Part shown: positions 48,573 to 58,607 of the stretch, in pieces
Layout: each line of letters starts with the position of its first letter
How positions within the stretch are numbered: the first letter of the stretch is position 1
Assembly: GCF_000024205.1 (NCBI RefSeq)
Contig: NC_013216.1
Coordinates: 2,604,001 to 2,668,000, forward strand
DNA from: Desulfofarcimen acetoxidans DSM 771
Lineage (GTDB): Bacteria > Bacillota > Desulfotomaculia > Desulfotomaculales > Desulfofarciminaceae
Reading direction: 5' to 3'
Length of the DNA stretch: 64,000 nt
Translations under genes and position numbers: made by a program
Notes under the pieces: generated by a model
The model's database searches: none
What the model was told of the DNA's origin: nothing
What the model saw: only the letters and a program-made list of their open reading frames with translations

Positions 48573-50933
48573 TTATTGATATAGTTGTATTTCCAAATTT
48601 GGTATAGACAAGGGATTAATTTGTACTTTAGCAGTATCCGTGGCATTTTTAGAACCACCAGCTGCTGTCGCTTTTATTATTACGGAAGTAGGTTGTCCCC
48701 ATAGCCCGGTACCCGGATGAGTATAGGTATAAGTATGTGTTTTCTTGCCCCATCCCGCACTAAACGTCTCTTTTGCGGTTTTTGTTACTGGTATGATTTT
48801 TTGGTACCCGGTATCATAGTTGTAGTCTACATTCGTATCTGCTGACTGACCTGTTGCATTTACATTCATTGTTATGGTTGGCGGTGAAGGTTCTTCTTCA
48901 TCACCAGATACTTTCGGTTTTTTGAAATAAGTAGTTATTTCTACAGTATATTTCCACGACTTAAATGCTTCTACAGCAGCCGGTGCCGATATATCAATTG
49001 ATAGCGCAGACGACCCATCAGAAGGTGTAGTTGGTACTGCCACGGCATTAATATAGCAACTAGCTTTGTTATCGATAAAACTTGTTTCGGTAGACGGTCT
49101 ATCTCTATCTGGATTAACTTCTACTGTTACACTGGCACCATTTGACGGCATAGTGAAACTTACACCTGCATCAAGTGTCCCAATGACATCATAATTCTGT
49201 ATGTCTTTTATTATGTTGCCGTTAACTTTCCATACCAACCTTGTTGTGAGAAGTTCCCCCCGGTCATTGTGTATTCTTGCTTTGACTGTGGTGTTTGTAG
49301 ATGTCTGCACAGATGTTGGATATTCTAATATTTCTACCCAGAGGTTCTGATAATCAGTTTGTAGCTCCACCCAGGCTTTGTTGTTGCTGTAGTCTGCTTC
49401 TGTTGTTGTTATTGACATTTTACCATTTACTGGACTAACCTGATCCGTATCACCAGGGTAATCCAGATTTGTGGCTGTTACTAATTTAGTTTTACCTGCA
49501 GCCGGGCATGTCCAGTCAAATATCACTTCTACGGTATCCCCTTGTTTTTTTATCACCAATTCATAAGCAGAAAAAGTCGTTCCTGTACTTGTAGTGAACG
49601 TGCTAAGTTTCAGATTCTTAATCTTAGCCTGATAGTATGTTCCCTTACCACCAGGTTGGTGGTAAATATTCACGGGTAAATGATATTCACCGGGTGCAGG
49701 TAGTTTTATTGTCGTAAATATTGCTTTTCCTGTGTACGTCTTTCCCGGCTGGGCATTAGTACCACTTGGTACACCACTATCAATACTTGTTGCTTCAATA
49801 TCTATGCCGTCCACGGGTATTATAGGAACCGCTGATATGTCACCTATCGGTACTTCCACCCACGCTTTGTTGTTGCCATAGTCTGTTTCCGTGATTACAT
49901 TTTGCATTTTGCTTTCCGCTGGACTTACTTGATCCGATTCGCCCGGATAATCTAGGTTTACTCCTGCTGTAAATTTAATTTTAGAAACATCGTCCGGGCA
50001 TATCCAATCAAAATCAAATGTGATTGTGTCACCTTCGCTATGAACTATCCATGAATAAGCGTTAAACCGTTTGTTGTCTTCTGTTGTGAACGTAGTCTGT
50101 GATGTGTTTTTAGATGTTATTTTCTGCTGGATATATGTTCCCTGACTATTTAACTGCTGGTAAATGTTAACCGGTATAACAGATGATCCATTGCCAGAAA
50201 TTTTATTTGCTAAAAGTGTTGCATGACCTGTGAATTTATCACCGGGTTTTACCGTTGTATTTTTGGGTACTCCACTATCTATTGTTATTGAGATATCATT
50301 ATTTGTTTTTAGTCCTATTGCAAGTGTTGGATCGATGTTAAATGTTTCGTACCATATTTTACCGGACGAATCCTTGTGCCAAACCCTAACACTACCAACT
50401 GCTGCAACTAGATCGTTGTTGATCCAGGCAACCAGGGGTTCGGATAAAACTTTTAAATATGACGGATCAGCAATAATTGGTGGCACTTGGGATAGTATCA
50501 TATCCCAGGAACTGTCGGGAATAAATTCATCATTTTCACCACATAATTTATATTGTTTATCCCAAGGTTGACTTATCCAGTTTCTTTGTTCCCATGTAGT
50601 AAGAGTATCGTCATTTGGAAATTCTTGATTTGTAAATGGCTCGCCTGTATAAGTGTAACCAAGGTATCTGTACTGACCATCTTTATATTGTTGTGCAGGG
50701 TTTACTCCTATAACATCGCCAGGATTGCCATATACTATTCTATTACCGTCAACACGTGCGTAAATCATTTTTCCTTGTACAGATATTGAAGACGGCAAAT
50801 TCAGTGCTTGAAGCGCATCCTCAAGACCAGTTCCTGCATATGATACACCAGTCGAAAGCAAAAACAGCGTAAAAATAAAGAAGGCTACGAATAACCTTCT
50901 TTGATGCAAAGTATTTATTCTAAATTTAACCAA
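48573..50933 (-). CDS. Large secreted repeat protein, adhesin-like (786 aa)
   Basis: N-terminal signal peptide (RRLFVAFFIFTLFLLSTGVS, then YAG). Two tandem domains of about 165 aa (residues about 205-380 and 385-540), each beginning SIDSGVP/TIDSGVP and ending with NNKAWVE(V/L). CARDB-like segments follow to the C-terminus, where many Gly/Thr-rich strands are seen. It follows the copper-amine-oxidase-domain gene by one base, so the two probably act together at the cell surface. Confidence 0.75.
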   Translation of the reverse strand: MVKFRINTLHQRRLFVAFFIFTLFLLSTGVSYAGTGLEDALQALNLPSSISVQGKMIYARVDGNRIVYGNPGDVIGVNPAQQYKDGQYRYLGYTYTGEPFTNQEFPNDDTLTTWEQRNWISQPWDKQYKLCGENDEFIPDSSWDMILSQVPPIIADPSYLKVLSEPLVAWINNDLVAAVGSVRVWHKDSSGKIWYETFNIDPTLAIGLKTNNDISITIDSGVPKNTTVKPGDKFTGHATLLANKISGNGSSVIPVNIYQQLNSQGTYIQQKITSKNTSQTTFTTEDNKRFNAYSWIVHSEGDTITFDFDWICPDDVSKIKFTAGVNLDYPGESDQVSPAESKMQNVITETDYGNNKAWVEVPIGDISAVPIIPVDGIDIEATSIDSGVPSGTNAQPGKTYTGKAIFTTIKLPAPGEYHLPVNIYHQPGGKGTYYQAKIKNLKLSTFTTSTGTTFSAYELVIKKQGDTVEVIFDWTCPAAGKTKLVTATNLDYPGDTDQVSPVNGKMSITTTEADYSNNKAWVELQTDYQNLWVEILEYPTSVQTSTNTTVKARIHNDRGELLTTRLVWKVNGNIIKDIQNYDVIGTLDAGVSFTMPSNGASVTVEVNPDRDRPSTETSFIDNKASCYINAVAVPTTPSDGSSALSIDISAPAAVEAFKSWKYTVEITTYFKKPKVSGDEEEPSPPTITMNVNATGQSADTNVDYNYDTGYQKIIPVTKTAKETFSAGWGKKTHTYTYTHPGTGLWGQPTSVIIKATAAGGSKNATDTAKVQINPLSIPNLEIQLYQ

Positions 50934-51896
50934 TTAGCGACCCTCCTTATTGATAACAACATAAATGCCAGTTATATCATTCTGGAAAGCGTTAATACAC
51001 ATACCACGGTTGTCAAAGTTATAGTCCTTTTGAGAGTTATATCCATTGTTAGTCTGTTTTAGCTTAATTTCTGACTGAGTTAATTTAAAAACATTTTCAT
51101 AACTTTCTGGAAAGAATAGTTTTAATATTTCTTTAACCTTCGTTAAAACTTTTTCGTCTGTTCCTTGCTTTAGAATTATAGACAAATCTGTATCAGATTC
51201 ATCCATTACATAATGTACTTGATACTTATTTTTCTCAATATATGCCCACCCATCACGATACTTCCCAGGCGGATAAACCGTTGCACCAACCAAAATACTC
51301 TCAATGTCCTTAACAATTTGCGGTTTATCAGTAGAAGTTACTATTTGCTGCGTATCCTTTAGATAGTCCACCGCTGCCGAAACATCTGGCTTGCTTTGTC
51401 CCTGTGGCCAGCAAACAACGGTCTGCGTGGCTTCGTCCCAATCCACCTGGTAATTCAAACCTTCAGCAACATACCTTGCCGGAAGAAAAGTACGATCATT
51501 TTTCAGCATCGGTGCAACATCAATATCTTTAACTACGCCATTGATGACGACTTGGGCCTTACCGATAGTCATTCTAAGATTAGAGTTACCCTTTAATATA
51601 GCTGTCCGACTATCTTGTTCCCAGGTGATGTTATTGTCAGATATACCCAAAGCATTGCCTAAAAACCTCACCGGGATGAAGGTTCGATCACTCTGAATGA
51701 ACGGGGCAACATCCATTTTAGTGCCGGGCATTTGGCCATTTACAACGTAATAAGGTACGTTGATTTTGAACACTATAGAATTAATCAGTTTGTCATTTTG
51801 GTATACCTTTAGCTGGTCGGCATGGGCTAGTTTCATATATGGCAGTACCACAGTCAGTAAGGCCAAGGCAATTACTGACACAAAGAATTTTTTCAT
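50934..51896 (-). CDS. Secreted protein with copper amine oxidase N-domains (320 aa)
   Basis: Signal peptide MKKFFVSVIALALLTVVLP. Two Cu_amine_oxidN1-type segments: MDVAPFIQSDRTFIPVRFLG with NNITWEQDSRTAIL, and IDVAPMLKNDRTFLPARYVA with YQVDWDEATQTVVCW. The C-terminal 150 residues are a separate domain. These stalk domains are common in secreted proteins of Peptococcaceae-type Bacillota; no oxidase catalytic part is present. Confidence 0.85.
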   Translation of the reverse strand: MKKFFVSVIALALLTVVLPYMKLAHADQLKVYQNDKLINSIVFKINVPYYVVNGQMPGTKMDVAPFIQSDRTFIPVRFLGNALGISDNNITWEQDSRTAILKGNSNLRMTIGKAQVVINGVVKDIDVAPMLKNDRTFLPARYVAEGLNYQVDWDEATQTVVCWPQGQSKPDVSAAVDYLKDTQQIVTSTDKPQIVKDIESILVGATVYPPGKYRDGWAYIEKNKYQVHYVMDESDTDLSIILKQGTDEKVLTKVKEILKLFFPESYENVFKLTQSEIKLKQTNNGYNSQKDYNFDNRGMCINAFQNDITGIYVVINKEGR

Positions 51897-52441
51897 TAAA
51901 TCAATCCCCCTTAATTATTACATAATTTTACACCTAAAATACTTGACGAGTATTTTTACTATGTGTTAATATAAATGGGAATACTTTAACTAACAAAATG
52001 CTTGTTGGCCTCACTCTACCGAGGTTTTATCTAAGGCCCCTTAAACTGCTGCGAACAGTTTAAGGGGTTACCTATTTAAAGACGACGATTAGTGATGTTT
52101 ACAACAAGGGTGATAAGTGCTAGGGTAATATGTCAAGAGGGAATTTAAAAACATATTTTTCCTTGTTTTTGGGTATAAAAAATTAACCACCACAGAAACA
52201 CCCAAAAATTCCTGTTGCGGCTATAAAATTATTCCCTGATATTAAGGCATAATCTTAAAATATGGTTATTGTTTGCACCAATAAAGCTCAGGGAAAAACA
52301 TATATTGGTGCACAAATAATATTTCAGTGCATCACCACTCTTTTACCTGTGGATAACTATGATAATTAATATTCCTAGCCAGTTGGCAGCAGACAACCGC
52401 AGGAATATTAATCAGCACCGTTACCGCAGTTATTTAAACAG
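51897..52441. other. Intergenic region with palindromes
   Basis: No gene seen. It holds a plus-strand promoter-like TTGACG...TAATAT (about 51942-51970), CCCCTTAAACTG/CAGTTTAAGGGG (12 bp, 52037-52067), ATTAATATTCCT/AGGAATATTAAT (12 bp, 52365-52412) and one perfect DnaA-box-like TGTGGATAA (52348-52356). The second palindrome borders the IS110 transposase and may be its target or end. Confidence 0.4.
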
Positions 52442-53668
52442 CTATCCCCTGTCCGACCTGTAAAGCTGGTTCTTTGAAAGTAAGGAAAAAACCAGCCTTA
52501 CAAACTTCCTAGCTGTAAGAACCTGAGCTCGTTTATGGGCATGTTTTTTTGATTCTTGAAATTTTTTTTGATAGTAAGCTCGGTACTCGTCATTATGTCT
52601 CCTCAAACTGTCCGCAGCTTCTATCAGATAATACCTGAGATACCGGTTTCCAGCCCTATTCAGGGGTTTATCTTCACCGTCAAATTCGCCGGATTGATTG
52701 CTATTCCAGGTGATACCTGAAAATTTAGCTAACTGGGACTGATCTTCGAACTTGTTAATATCCCCAATTTCAGAGATAATGCCGGCGGAAAACACTGGCC
52801 CAATTCCCTTGATTGACATCAATGGATTCGAGAGCTTGGCCATATCCCTGGCAATCACACTGTCCAATTTGCGGATGGTTTGCTCAAAAAAGCGGATATT
52901 ATTCATACTGGTTTCAAGAATCAGATTAACCGAATCCGTGAGCTTCGGACTCATCCGGTAGGATTCACGGCAAATTCGTTTTAGCTCAGTAGCCAATGTT
53001 TCAGGGTTAGAAAATTGCTTATTTCCTTTATCCACAAGCAATTGAACCAAGTCTTCAAGTGGTGTATTAATAATTTCTTCCGGGCCAAAAAAATCGGTAA
53101 TAATAGACATGCTGGTGGCTCCAAAGATATCACTGAATACATCACCATAATTACTAAATTTCATAAACAACATAGTTAAAAAATAACTTTTTTCTCGCAC
53201 AAGTGAACCCACCAGGTGAAACCTGTAACGGGTCAGTCGCTGTAGCGGAAGATACATCTCATCAACCTCGTAAGGTTTAGGTAATCTGCCGTGTCTTAGT
53301 TTTTCAGCTATGATATAAGCGTCATATGCATCGTTCTTGCCCTTTGGAGGATAAGACTTCTTGAAGTTCTTGATACTTCTGGCATTGAGTTGGTAAACTG
53401 TAGGCCTGTATGGCTTTAATTCTTCGGTGATTAGTAAATAATTCATCAAGTGAAAGTGGTATAAAGAAGTAGCTTCCATTCCAAAAACAACATGATCAAA
53501 GCTATCTTTAATCGATAACTCTTTAGTTTTAGATGCCAAACTCTCGGCACCTGAAATGGAGTTATCGAAAACTAACTTTTTCAACAAAATCGTTCCGTCT
53601 AATTTCATAAAGCAAGCCACATTCTTATTCTTACCAATATCAATGCCAACATGCAAGGATATTGTCAT
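52442..53668 (-). CDS. IS110-family transposase (408 aa)
   Basis: N-terminal DEDD (RuvC-like) domain: HVGIDIGKNKNVACF (Asp), VVFGMEATSLYHFHL (Glu), GKNDAYDAYIIAEKL (Asp pair). C-terminal Tnp domain: LMSIKGIGPVFSAGIISEIG and PLNRAGNRYLRYYLIEAADS. The position of the usual Ser before the (K/R)xGN segment is Asn here, so the catalytic Ser is not obvious by eye. Part of an IS110-type recombinase guided by a bridge RNA. Confidence 0.88.
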   Translation of the reverse strand: MTISLHVGIDIGKNKNVACFMKLDGTILLKKLVFDNSISGAESLASKTKELSIKDSFDHVVFGMEATSLYHFHLMNYLLITEELKPYRPTVYQLNARSIKNFKKSYPPKGKNDAYDAYIIAEKLRHGRLPKPYEVDEMYLPLQRLTRYRFHLVGSLVREKSYFLTMLFMKFSNYGDVFSDIFGATSMSIITDFFGPEEIINTPLEDLVQLLVDKGNKQFSNPETLATELKRICRESYRMSPKLTDSVNLILETSMNNIRFFEQTIRKLDSVIARDMAKLSNPLMSIKGIGPVFSAGIISEIGDINKFEDQSQLAKFSGITWNSNQSGEFDGEDKPLNRAGNRYLRYYLIEAADSLRRHNDEYRAYYQKKFQESKKHAHKRAQVLTARKFVRLVFSLLSKNQLYRSDRG

Positions 53669-53699
53669 AAAAACACCTCTGGTAAGTGGATTAACTTTT

Positions 53700-53935
53700 C
53701 CGTTTTCTACGCGAGAACATCCTCGTAATCAGAACTGACATGGAGCGGGAGACTACCTGGATCTGCTGCCATCCAGGTCAACTATCATGCTGAACAGGCT
53801 AGGTGTTAGAACTAAAACGTAGAAGGAAAAGAAACATACTTTATTAAGCAGTCTATGCTGCTCGGGGTATTGAGAATTTACCATCTTACCGGGATCATTC
53901 TAACTAAATGATTATTTAAATTGCTTATTTCATCA
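53700..53935 (-). ncRNA. Probable IS110 bridge RNA region
   Basis: Non-coding stretch upstream of the transposase start with stems: CGAG...CTCG (about 53711-53725), CCTGGAT...ATCCAGG (53756-53779), AGCAG...GCTGCT. IS110 elements carry the bridge RNA in the non-coding end 5' of the gene. A diverged homologous stretch lies at 54038-54180. Confidence 0.55.
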
Positions 53936-54037
53936 AACATTGACAGACAGGCACCTAAAAAGTACTATCTAAACCATTGTAAATTATAGCACTCTTTAAA
54001 GAAAGTTGACAACACCACTCCCCCGGGTTTAAACAGC

Positions 54038-54180
54038 CTCACGTAAATCAGAATTGCTAAGCAAACATTCTAAGTGTCAGAATCAAACCCTGACGGGGAA
54101 AGAGAAACAGACTTAAAAAGCATTGTGGATATCACCACATGCGAGGAGGACTGATGAATTCATCTTACTAATTTTTCAGT
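54038..54180 (-). mobile_element. Solo remnant of an IS110-type non-coding end
   Basis: Blocks matching 53720-53890 in the same order: CCTC.CGTAA.TCAGAA, CTAA.TGT.AGAA, GGAAA.GAAAC, ...ATCTTAC. There is no transposase attached. Suggests a second related IS110 insertion or deletion derivative next to the complete one. Confidence 0.5.
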
Positions 54181-54640
54181 GTGGGCTGTCTCTTTGAAAA
54201 TGATTTGCCTGTGGATATTTTTCTGTCAATAAAATTTTCGGTTCGTATAGACATCACCATCCTATCATTGATTGGGTACCTTGGCGCAACTACTTCCAAT
54301 AAGTAACCCACATGCAGTAATTCACGTGATTAATAGGTACCTTTACTGCATTGTTGTGGTATTGTTATTGACTTCATCAAACCCAGGTACCCTTGATATG
54401 GGAACCGGTTCCCTGAACATCCGGACCACAACATTCTACTATTTTAGAACATGTCGTATTCGGTTGTTCTGACTCTATTATACGAGGAGTATCACTGCAA
54501 TGATTAATTGTATCGAATCAGATACTGTGATCATCCGCCCCACCCCCTTTCAGGAAAATATCCCCGGAAGGTGAGGCTCCATTTTGTTTAGTTATTTTTG
54601 TATTCCCATATTCTATTTTACCACATTTTACTGCTGTTTT
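54181..54640. other. Gene-poor stretch with palindromes
   Basis: No gene supported. Contains GGGAACCGGTTCCC (perfect 14-bp palindrome at 54400-54413) and several GGTACC sites. Possibly the old target region of the IS110 elements. Confidence 0.3.
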
Positions 54641-55051
54641 TTAATCTTCTTCTACAAGATATGGATCAATAGTCACCAAACCTTTGATAAATTTAAAATG
54701 TTTCTTACTAAGAGTGAATAATACTGCATCATTGACCAGAGCAGTAGCACCTATTAGAGCATCCATTGGTTCTAATCCGTGTGAGGCTCGATACTGGGAA
54801 AGTAAATTGCCTGCAACTGTTGCAATCTGCCCGTCAACGGGAAGATGCTCAAAAATTTGGAGTAGGTTATTAATTGCAACTAAACGCTTCTCAGATATTT
54901 TTGGTTTTGGTGCTGCTAAGAGTTCCATAATGACAACAGTTGAAATTAAACCTTCAAAGTTACCGTTTTCAATTTCCTGTAGCTGTTTTGTAGCCTGGGG
55001 TATGCCCCGGAGGTGGTCAATAATAATATTGGTATCAACTACTACTTTCAA
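54641..55051 (-). CDS. vapC: VapC-type PIN-domain toxin (136 aa)
   Basis: PIN catalytic acids: VVVDTNIIIDHL (Asp), VVIMELLAAP (Glu), GLEPMDALIGATAL (Asp) and a further acid near the end. Complete. Overlaps the antitoxin gene by 17 bases. Expected target is tRNA or rRNA. Confidence 0.9.
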   Translation of the reverse strand: MKVVVDTNIIIDHLRGIPQATKQLQEIENGNFEGLISTVVIMELLAAPKPKISEKRLVAINNLLQIFEHLPVDGQIATVAGNLLSQYRASHGLEPMDALIGATALVNDAVLFTLSKKHFKFIKGLVTIDPYLVEED

Positions 55052-55307
55052 TTTCGTCTAACCTCCTACCGGAACCCCTGCGAATATTTTCAACAAACTC
55101 CTTACCGCTTACCTCCATATCGGATAAAAGACCTGCCGTTGCTGCTACTATACCCTTATTTTTTACCTTATGCTTAGTAGAAAAGGTGATTCTTCCACCG
55201 GTTTCTAACCTAACTGTTAATTCATCACCTTCCTTTATCAGTAAATTTTTACGGATTTCCGCTGGCAAAACAATCTGACCTCTTGATGATACGGTGACAG
55301 TATACAT
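55035..55307 (-). CDS. vapB: AbrB-type antitoxin (90 aa)
   Basis: SpoVT-AbrB fold: YTVTVSSRGQIVLPAEIRKN, LIKEGDELTVRLETGGRITF. Acidic C-terminal tail that would block the toxin. AGGTT-type site upstream of ATG. Operon with the PIN toxin. Confidence 0.9.
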   Translation of the reverse strand: MYTVTVSSRGQIVLPAEIRKNLLIKEGDELTVRLETGGRITFSTKHKVKNKGIVAATAGLLSDMEVSGKEFVENIRRGSGRRLDEIESSS

Positions 55308-55593
55308 AACCTAACCTCCTTATCCGTCTTACATTACTTATAGAGATTATATAGCTTATGTATAAAACTGTCAATGCTATTTTACTACCCCTAAATAAAT
55401 GAAATAATAACCATATTTGTACTACTTATTTCACCTATTATTGTTATTTTGGCTAAACTCTGACATTTAGTAATAATAATTTATTGTAATAATTTGCAAA
55501 TATAGAGACAAGCTTTATTATCGCACCTCCGTAACCTTGTTCGCCTTCATGATTAACTATCTCAATGTTCGACCTATATCAAGGAAATTATAA

Positions 55594-55631
55594 AAAAGCA
55601 AATCCCCGGCAGAAGACAGGGATTTGCTTTT
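55594..55631. terminator. Intrinsic terminator
   Basis: AAAAGCAAATCCC/GGGATTTGCTTTT, 13-bp perfect stem. It lies downstream of the broken minus-strand ORF 55636-55800; the rest of 55308-55593 shows no gene. Confidence 0.8.
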
Positions 55632-55635
55632 AACT

Positions 55636-55800
55636 ATACGTTCTTTTTTTCAGTGTCCTCCATATTCAGAAGATTATTTGCCATTTTGTTACGTCTTAAT
55701 TTATAATAAAAAATAAGCGAGATAATAATCATGAATATGGACATAAAAACCTTAGTTTGGCGTAAGATTTTTCCAAATGCAGTCGTAGCAAGGGCTAAGG
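55636..55800 (-). pseudogene. Membrane peptide fragment cut by the IS1634 insertion
   Basis: Frame reads ...KVFMSIFMIIISLIFYYKL, then RRNKMANNLLNMEDTEKKN and stops at 55636, followed by the terminator. The frame is open upstream toward the IS1634 transposase, which suggests that the 5' part was displaced or lost. IS ends could not be fixed. Confidence 0.4.
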
Positions 55801-55825
55801 TACTCTTAAAAAAATGCGTTCGCTA

Positions 55826-57586
55826 CTACAGCCAATTTTCGGCCTTTTGTAAAATGTTTTTAACATGCTTTACGTCCACAATTGATTCACATCCAAGCGC
55901 TTTTAATATTTGTTGTTGCTTTTCGGAGACCTTTGTGATATTTAAGTGTGTCTTTGCCTCCGATTTATCAAAGACCCAGCGATTAGCCTTGCACTCAGCT
56001 AATAAGGCTAAAACCGTCTCAGTTGAATTGGAAATTCCGTGCTCCTTAAGTTGGAGCTCAATATCATTTCTCAGAAAATAGGCTAGCATGCAAACAGCAA
56101 CATGGGCCCTTACTCTTTTCTCCCTGGTTAAATAAATTGGACGTAATTCAAGATGTGATTTTATCTCCCTAAAGGCTTCTTCAATTTTATTTTTCCGTCG
56201 ATACCACTGTACTATTTCCTGAGCAGATATACGCTCTTGGGTAATATTGGAGATAAAACATGTGATTCCATACAAACGTTGTTCTTTCTGCAAAGCAGTG
56301 TTGTCAATAGTATCTGAAAGCTGAAATGATTCAACAGTACGAGATTTACCAGTTTTAGTTGTAACGGTACGAGAACAGGGCGTAATCTGAACGGACAAAT
56401 ATTTATGAACATGAAACCGTTTCGAGATTTTGCTGATTTCTCGCTCAAGAGTGTCACGATTTCTTGATTTTTTGGCTTGTTTCAAATCCCCATTTTTTTT
56501 GATTAGCCACCTATTAATTTGTTCTACCTTATTTCTTTGTATTTGGTGCTCATCAAGAAAACGTGCCACGTCAAAAGTTATAATGTATCGCCGATTATCA
56601 TCTTCAAATTCTCGGTAATACAATATGTCATCATCTATTGGTTGAAATTCCTGCATCGCCAAGACTTGTTCCCAGTCCTCCGGCATAGGAGGGGTTGGCA
56701 ATGCTGTTTCGAAAAATGATAATACGTTAATCTCGTCCCTGTCCATTGCCGAAACATAATCCCAATTTGTTTTCTCTAATGTTTTAAGGTTATCAGCAGA
56801 TACCATACCTCGGTCAAAAACCATGGTGCAGTGTTGTATGGGAAAACAAGTCTTGACGTTTTGGATTAAGTCGCAAACTGTGGAAACATCCTGAGTATTA
56901 CCCTCCAGCAACTTCCAATAAAAAGGGTAACCATCCGGGGTAATCATCAAAGCAATAACAATTTGTTCGCAATCGGGACGGTGATCCCGCGAGTAGCCAA
57001 ACTTAGTAAGTACGCAGCGACTTCCTGTTACATATGTAGAGGTAATATCATAAAAAAACACATCCAGGCTATTTGGTCGCTTTTCTTGAATTTTACGAAA
57101 CATATATGACTGTAGCTCGGTTTCTCGCTGGCATAGTCGGTCTAGTTCTCGAAAGATATCAAATGCATTCATTGACAATGGATCTGTATCTATATAGGCA
57201 GGCAGTACTGTTTTGGTCATCCACTCCTGCACATTGCATTTCGCAACCGGGTCAATACAACGGTTAATTACCATACCTGTAACCCAGCGGTCATCCTGAA
57301 AGAACTCGTGAAACTGCCATTGTTGCCAGATATGAACCAGAACAGCTACATCTAAATATGCTCCATGCTTTGTGACAACAATATCATCAGATTTGGCCAC
57401 AACAAGATCTTGGTTAGAGTGGGCATTAAGCGTTAAGCGTAACCGATCGGCTGCTTCATCATCAAGAGGGCCAATTGCAAAAATTAAGCGGTGTTTAACT
57501 TTACCGTTGTCTCTAAATGATTCGACTATACTATAATGGGAGTATTTTTTCCCTTTGACTGTCTTAACGGATTTCTTGAGAAACAT
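55826..57586 (-). CDS. IS1634-family transposase (586 aa)
   Basis: DDE of IS4/IS1634 type: DVFFYDITSTYVTGS (Asp), HCTMVFDRGMVSADNL (Asp), YRRKNKIEEAFREIKSHLEL (YREK-like motif with Glu). Ends WL. Start ATG 57586 preferred (MFLKKSVKTVKGKK). TTCGCTACTAC occurs at both flanks (55818 and 57672) in direct orientation, so real IS ends are uncertain. Confidence 0.9.
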   Translation of the reverse strand: MFLKKSVKTVKGKKYSHYSIVESFRDNGKVKHRLIFAIGPLDDEAADRLRLTLNAHSNQDLVVAKSDDIVVTKHGAYLDVAVLVHIWQQWQFHEFFQDDRWVTGMVINRCIDPVAKCNVQEWMTKTVLPAYIDTDPLSMNAFDIFRELDRLCQRETELQSYMFRKIQEKRPNSLDVFFYDITSTYVTGSRCVLTKFGYSRDHRPDCEQIVIALMITPDGYPFYWKLLEGNTQDVSTVCDLIQNVKTCFPIQHCTMVFDRGMVSADNLKTLEKTNWDYVSAMDRDEINVLSFFETALPTPPMPEDWEQVLAMQEFQPIDDDILYYREFEDDNRRYIITFDVARFLDEHQIQRNKVEQINRWLIKKNGDLKQAKKSRNRDTLEREISKISKRFHVHKYLSVQITPCSRTVTTKTGKSRTVESFQLSDTIDNTALQKEQRLYGITCFISNITQERISAQEIVQWYRRKNKIEEAFREIKSHLELRPIYLTREKRVRAHVAVCMLAYFLRNDIELQLKEHGISNSTETVLALLAECKANRWVFDKSEAKTHLNITKVSEKQQQILKALGCESIVDVKHVKNILQKAENWL

Positions 57587-57888
57587 CGTAGCCTCCAATT
57601 TGTTCGCGACTACTATAATTCTATCAGAAATCCAGTATATATCAAGGTTTTATTGGTGTATTCATAAAAATATTCGCTACTACATTTTTATTATTAGTGC
57701 CGTGTAAGCCTTGATATAGCTGGGGTTGGAAAATATTTGCGCCAAAGTCCGGTAAAAACTAAAAGTAAAAACGTAATAGATAACTTAATATCAATAACCC
57801 CATTTAAAGCTGCAACAAATATAGCGGAAAAGGACACCATAATAATAAATATATGTGCAACTTCTACAGTTGTTAAGGTTGTGATTAA

Positions 57889-58533
57889 ATGATAGCCATT
57901 TTCTTTATTATTGCAATTTTGTTGTCTATATCTCTCACTATTAAGCAATTCTATTGGTTGATTATAACTCTTATGTTGGCTATTTTTCTGCGAAGTTCTT
58001 TTAAACTTAATACTAATTCCCTTAGGGTCGCTTATCGTAAAGAGATTAGTATTATTTATACCATTTTTTTCTTCTTTTCTATATGTTCTTCCACTCTTCT
58101 GTTTGTCATCAGCTTTAACCTTTTTCAAACCTCTTTACCTCAATTCCCTTGGGTTATCTCATTAGGCGGTTTTACCTCTTTATTAGGACTCGGGTTATTT
58201 TTTCATGCAACAAAAACATTGGGTCCACTCTTTGTTGGAGAACCAAGTATCACTAAAGAACAAAAAGTTATAAATTGGGGACCTTACTGCCTAGTTAGAC
58301 ATCCAATATATTTAGGCTATCTACTGTTAGTTTCCGGGCTGACACTTATGTCAGTTTATCCATGGATTATGCTTATTAATACCTTAAGTATATATCTATG
58401 GGCCAATAAAAGAGCTAGTTTAGAGGAAAATATGTTGAATAGTTATTTTAATGGTAATTACTATGAAAAAATGCACAATACACCTTCACTTTTCCCTTCA
58501 CTAGCTAGTATAAGAAAATATATTTGGGGTTAA
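57889..58533 (+). CDS. ICMT/PEMT-like membrane methyltransferase (214 aa)
   Basis: Membrane protein with the signature INWGPYCLVRHPIYLGYLLL, then ASLEENMLNSYFNGNYYEKM near the end, as in isoprenylcysteine carboxyl methyltransferase-like proteins (GPY..xRHPxYLG). Substrate unknown. Opposite strand to neighbouring genes. Confidence 0.8.
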   Translation: MIAIFFIIAILLSISLTIKQFYWLIITLMLAIFLRSSFKLNTNSLRVAYRKEISIIYTIFFFFSICSSTLLFVISFNLFQTSLPQFPWVISLGGFTSLLGLGLFFHATKTLGPLFVGEPSITKEQKVINWGPYCLVRHPIYLGYLLLVSGLTLMSVYPWIMLINTLSIYLWANKRASLEENMLNSYFNGNYYEKMHNTPSLFPSLASIRKYIWG

Positions 58534-58607
58534 GTTAAAAAAATATATGGACAATTATACTGAAAAATTAAACTTATCCAGTTTCTAGTGTATTTTGCAA
58601 CTTCCTC

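Noticed and set aside
52348-52356. DnaA box as sign of a replication origin
   Set aside because: One perfect TGTGGATAA without a cluster, AT-rich unwinding element or Rep gene nearby; insufficient.
54148-54176. CTGATGAA stretch as a further hammerhead
   Set aside because: No GAAA after a stem II and no cleavage triplet with stem I; the segment is better explained as the orphan IS110 end.
57694-58128. 144-aa minus ORF opposite the ICMT-like gene
   Set aside because: Mostly shadow; only its last 45 codons look membrane-like and could be a remnant, too weak to call.
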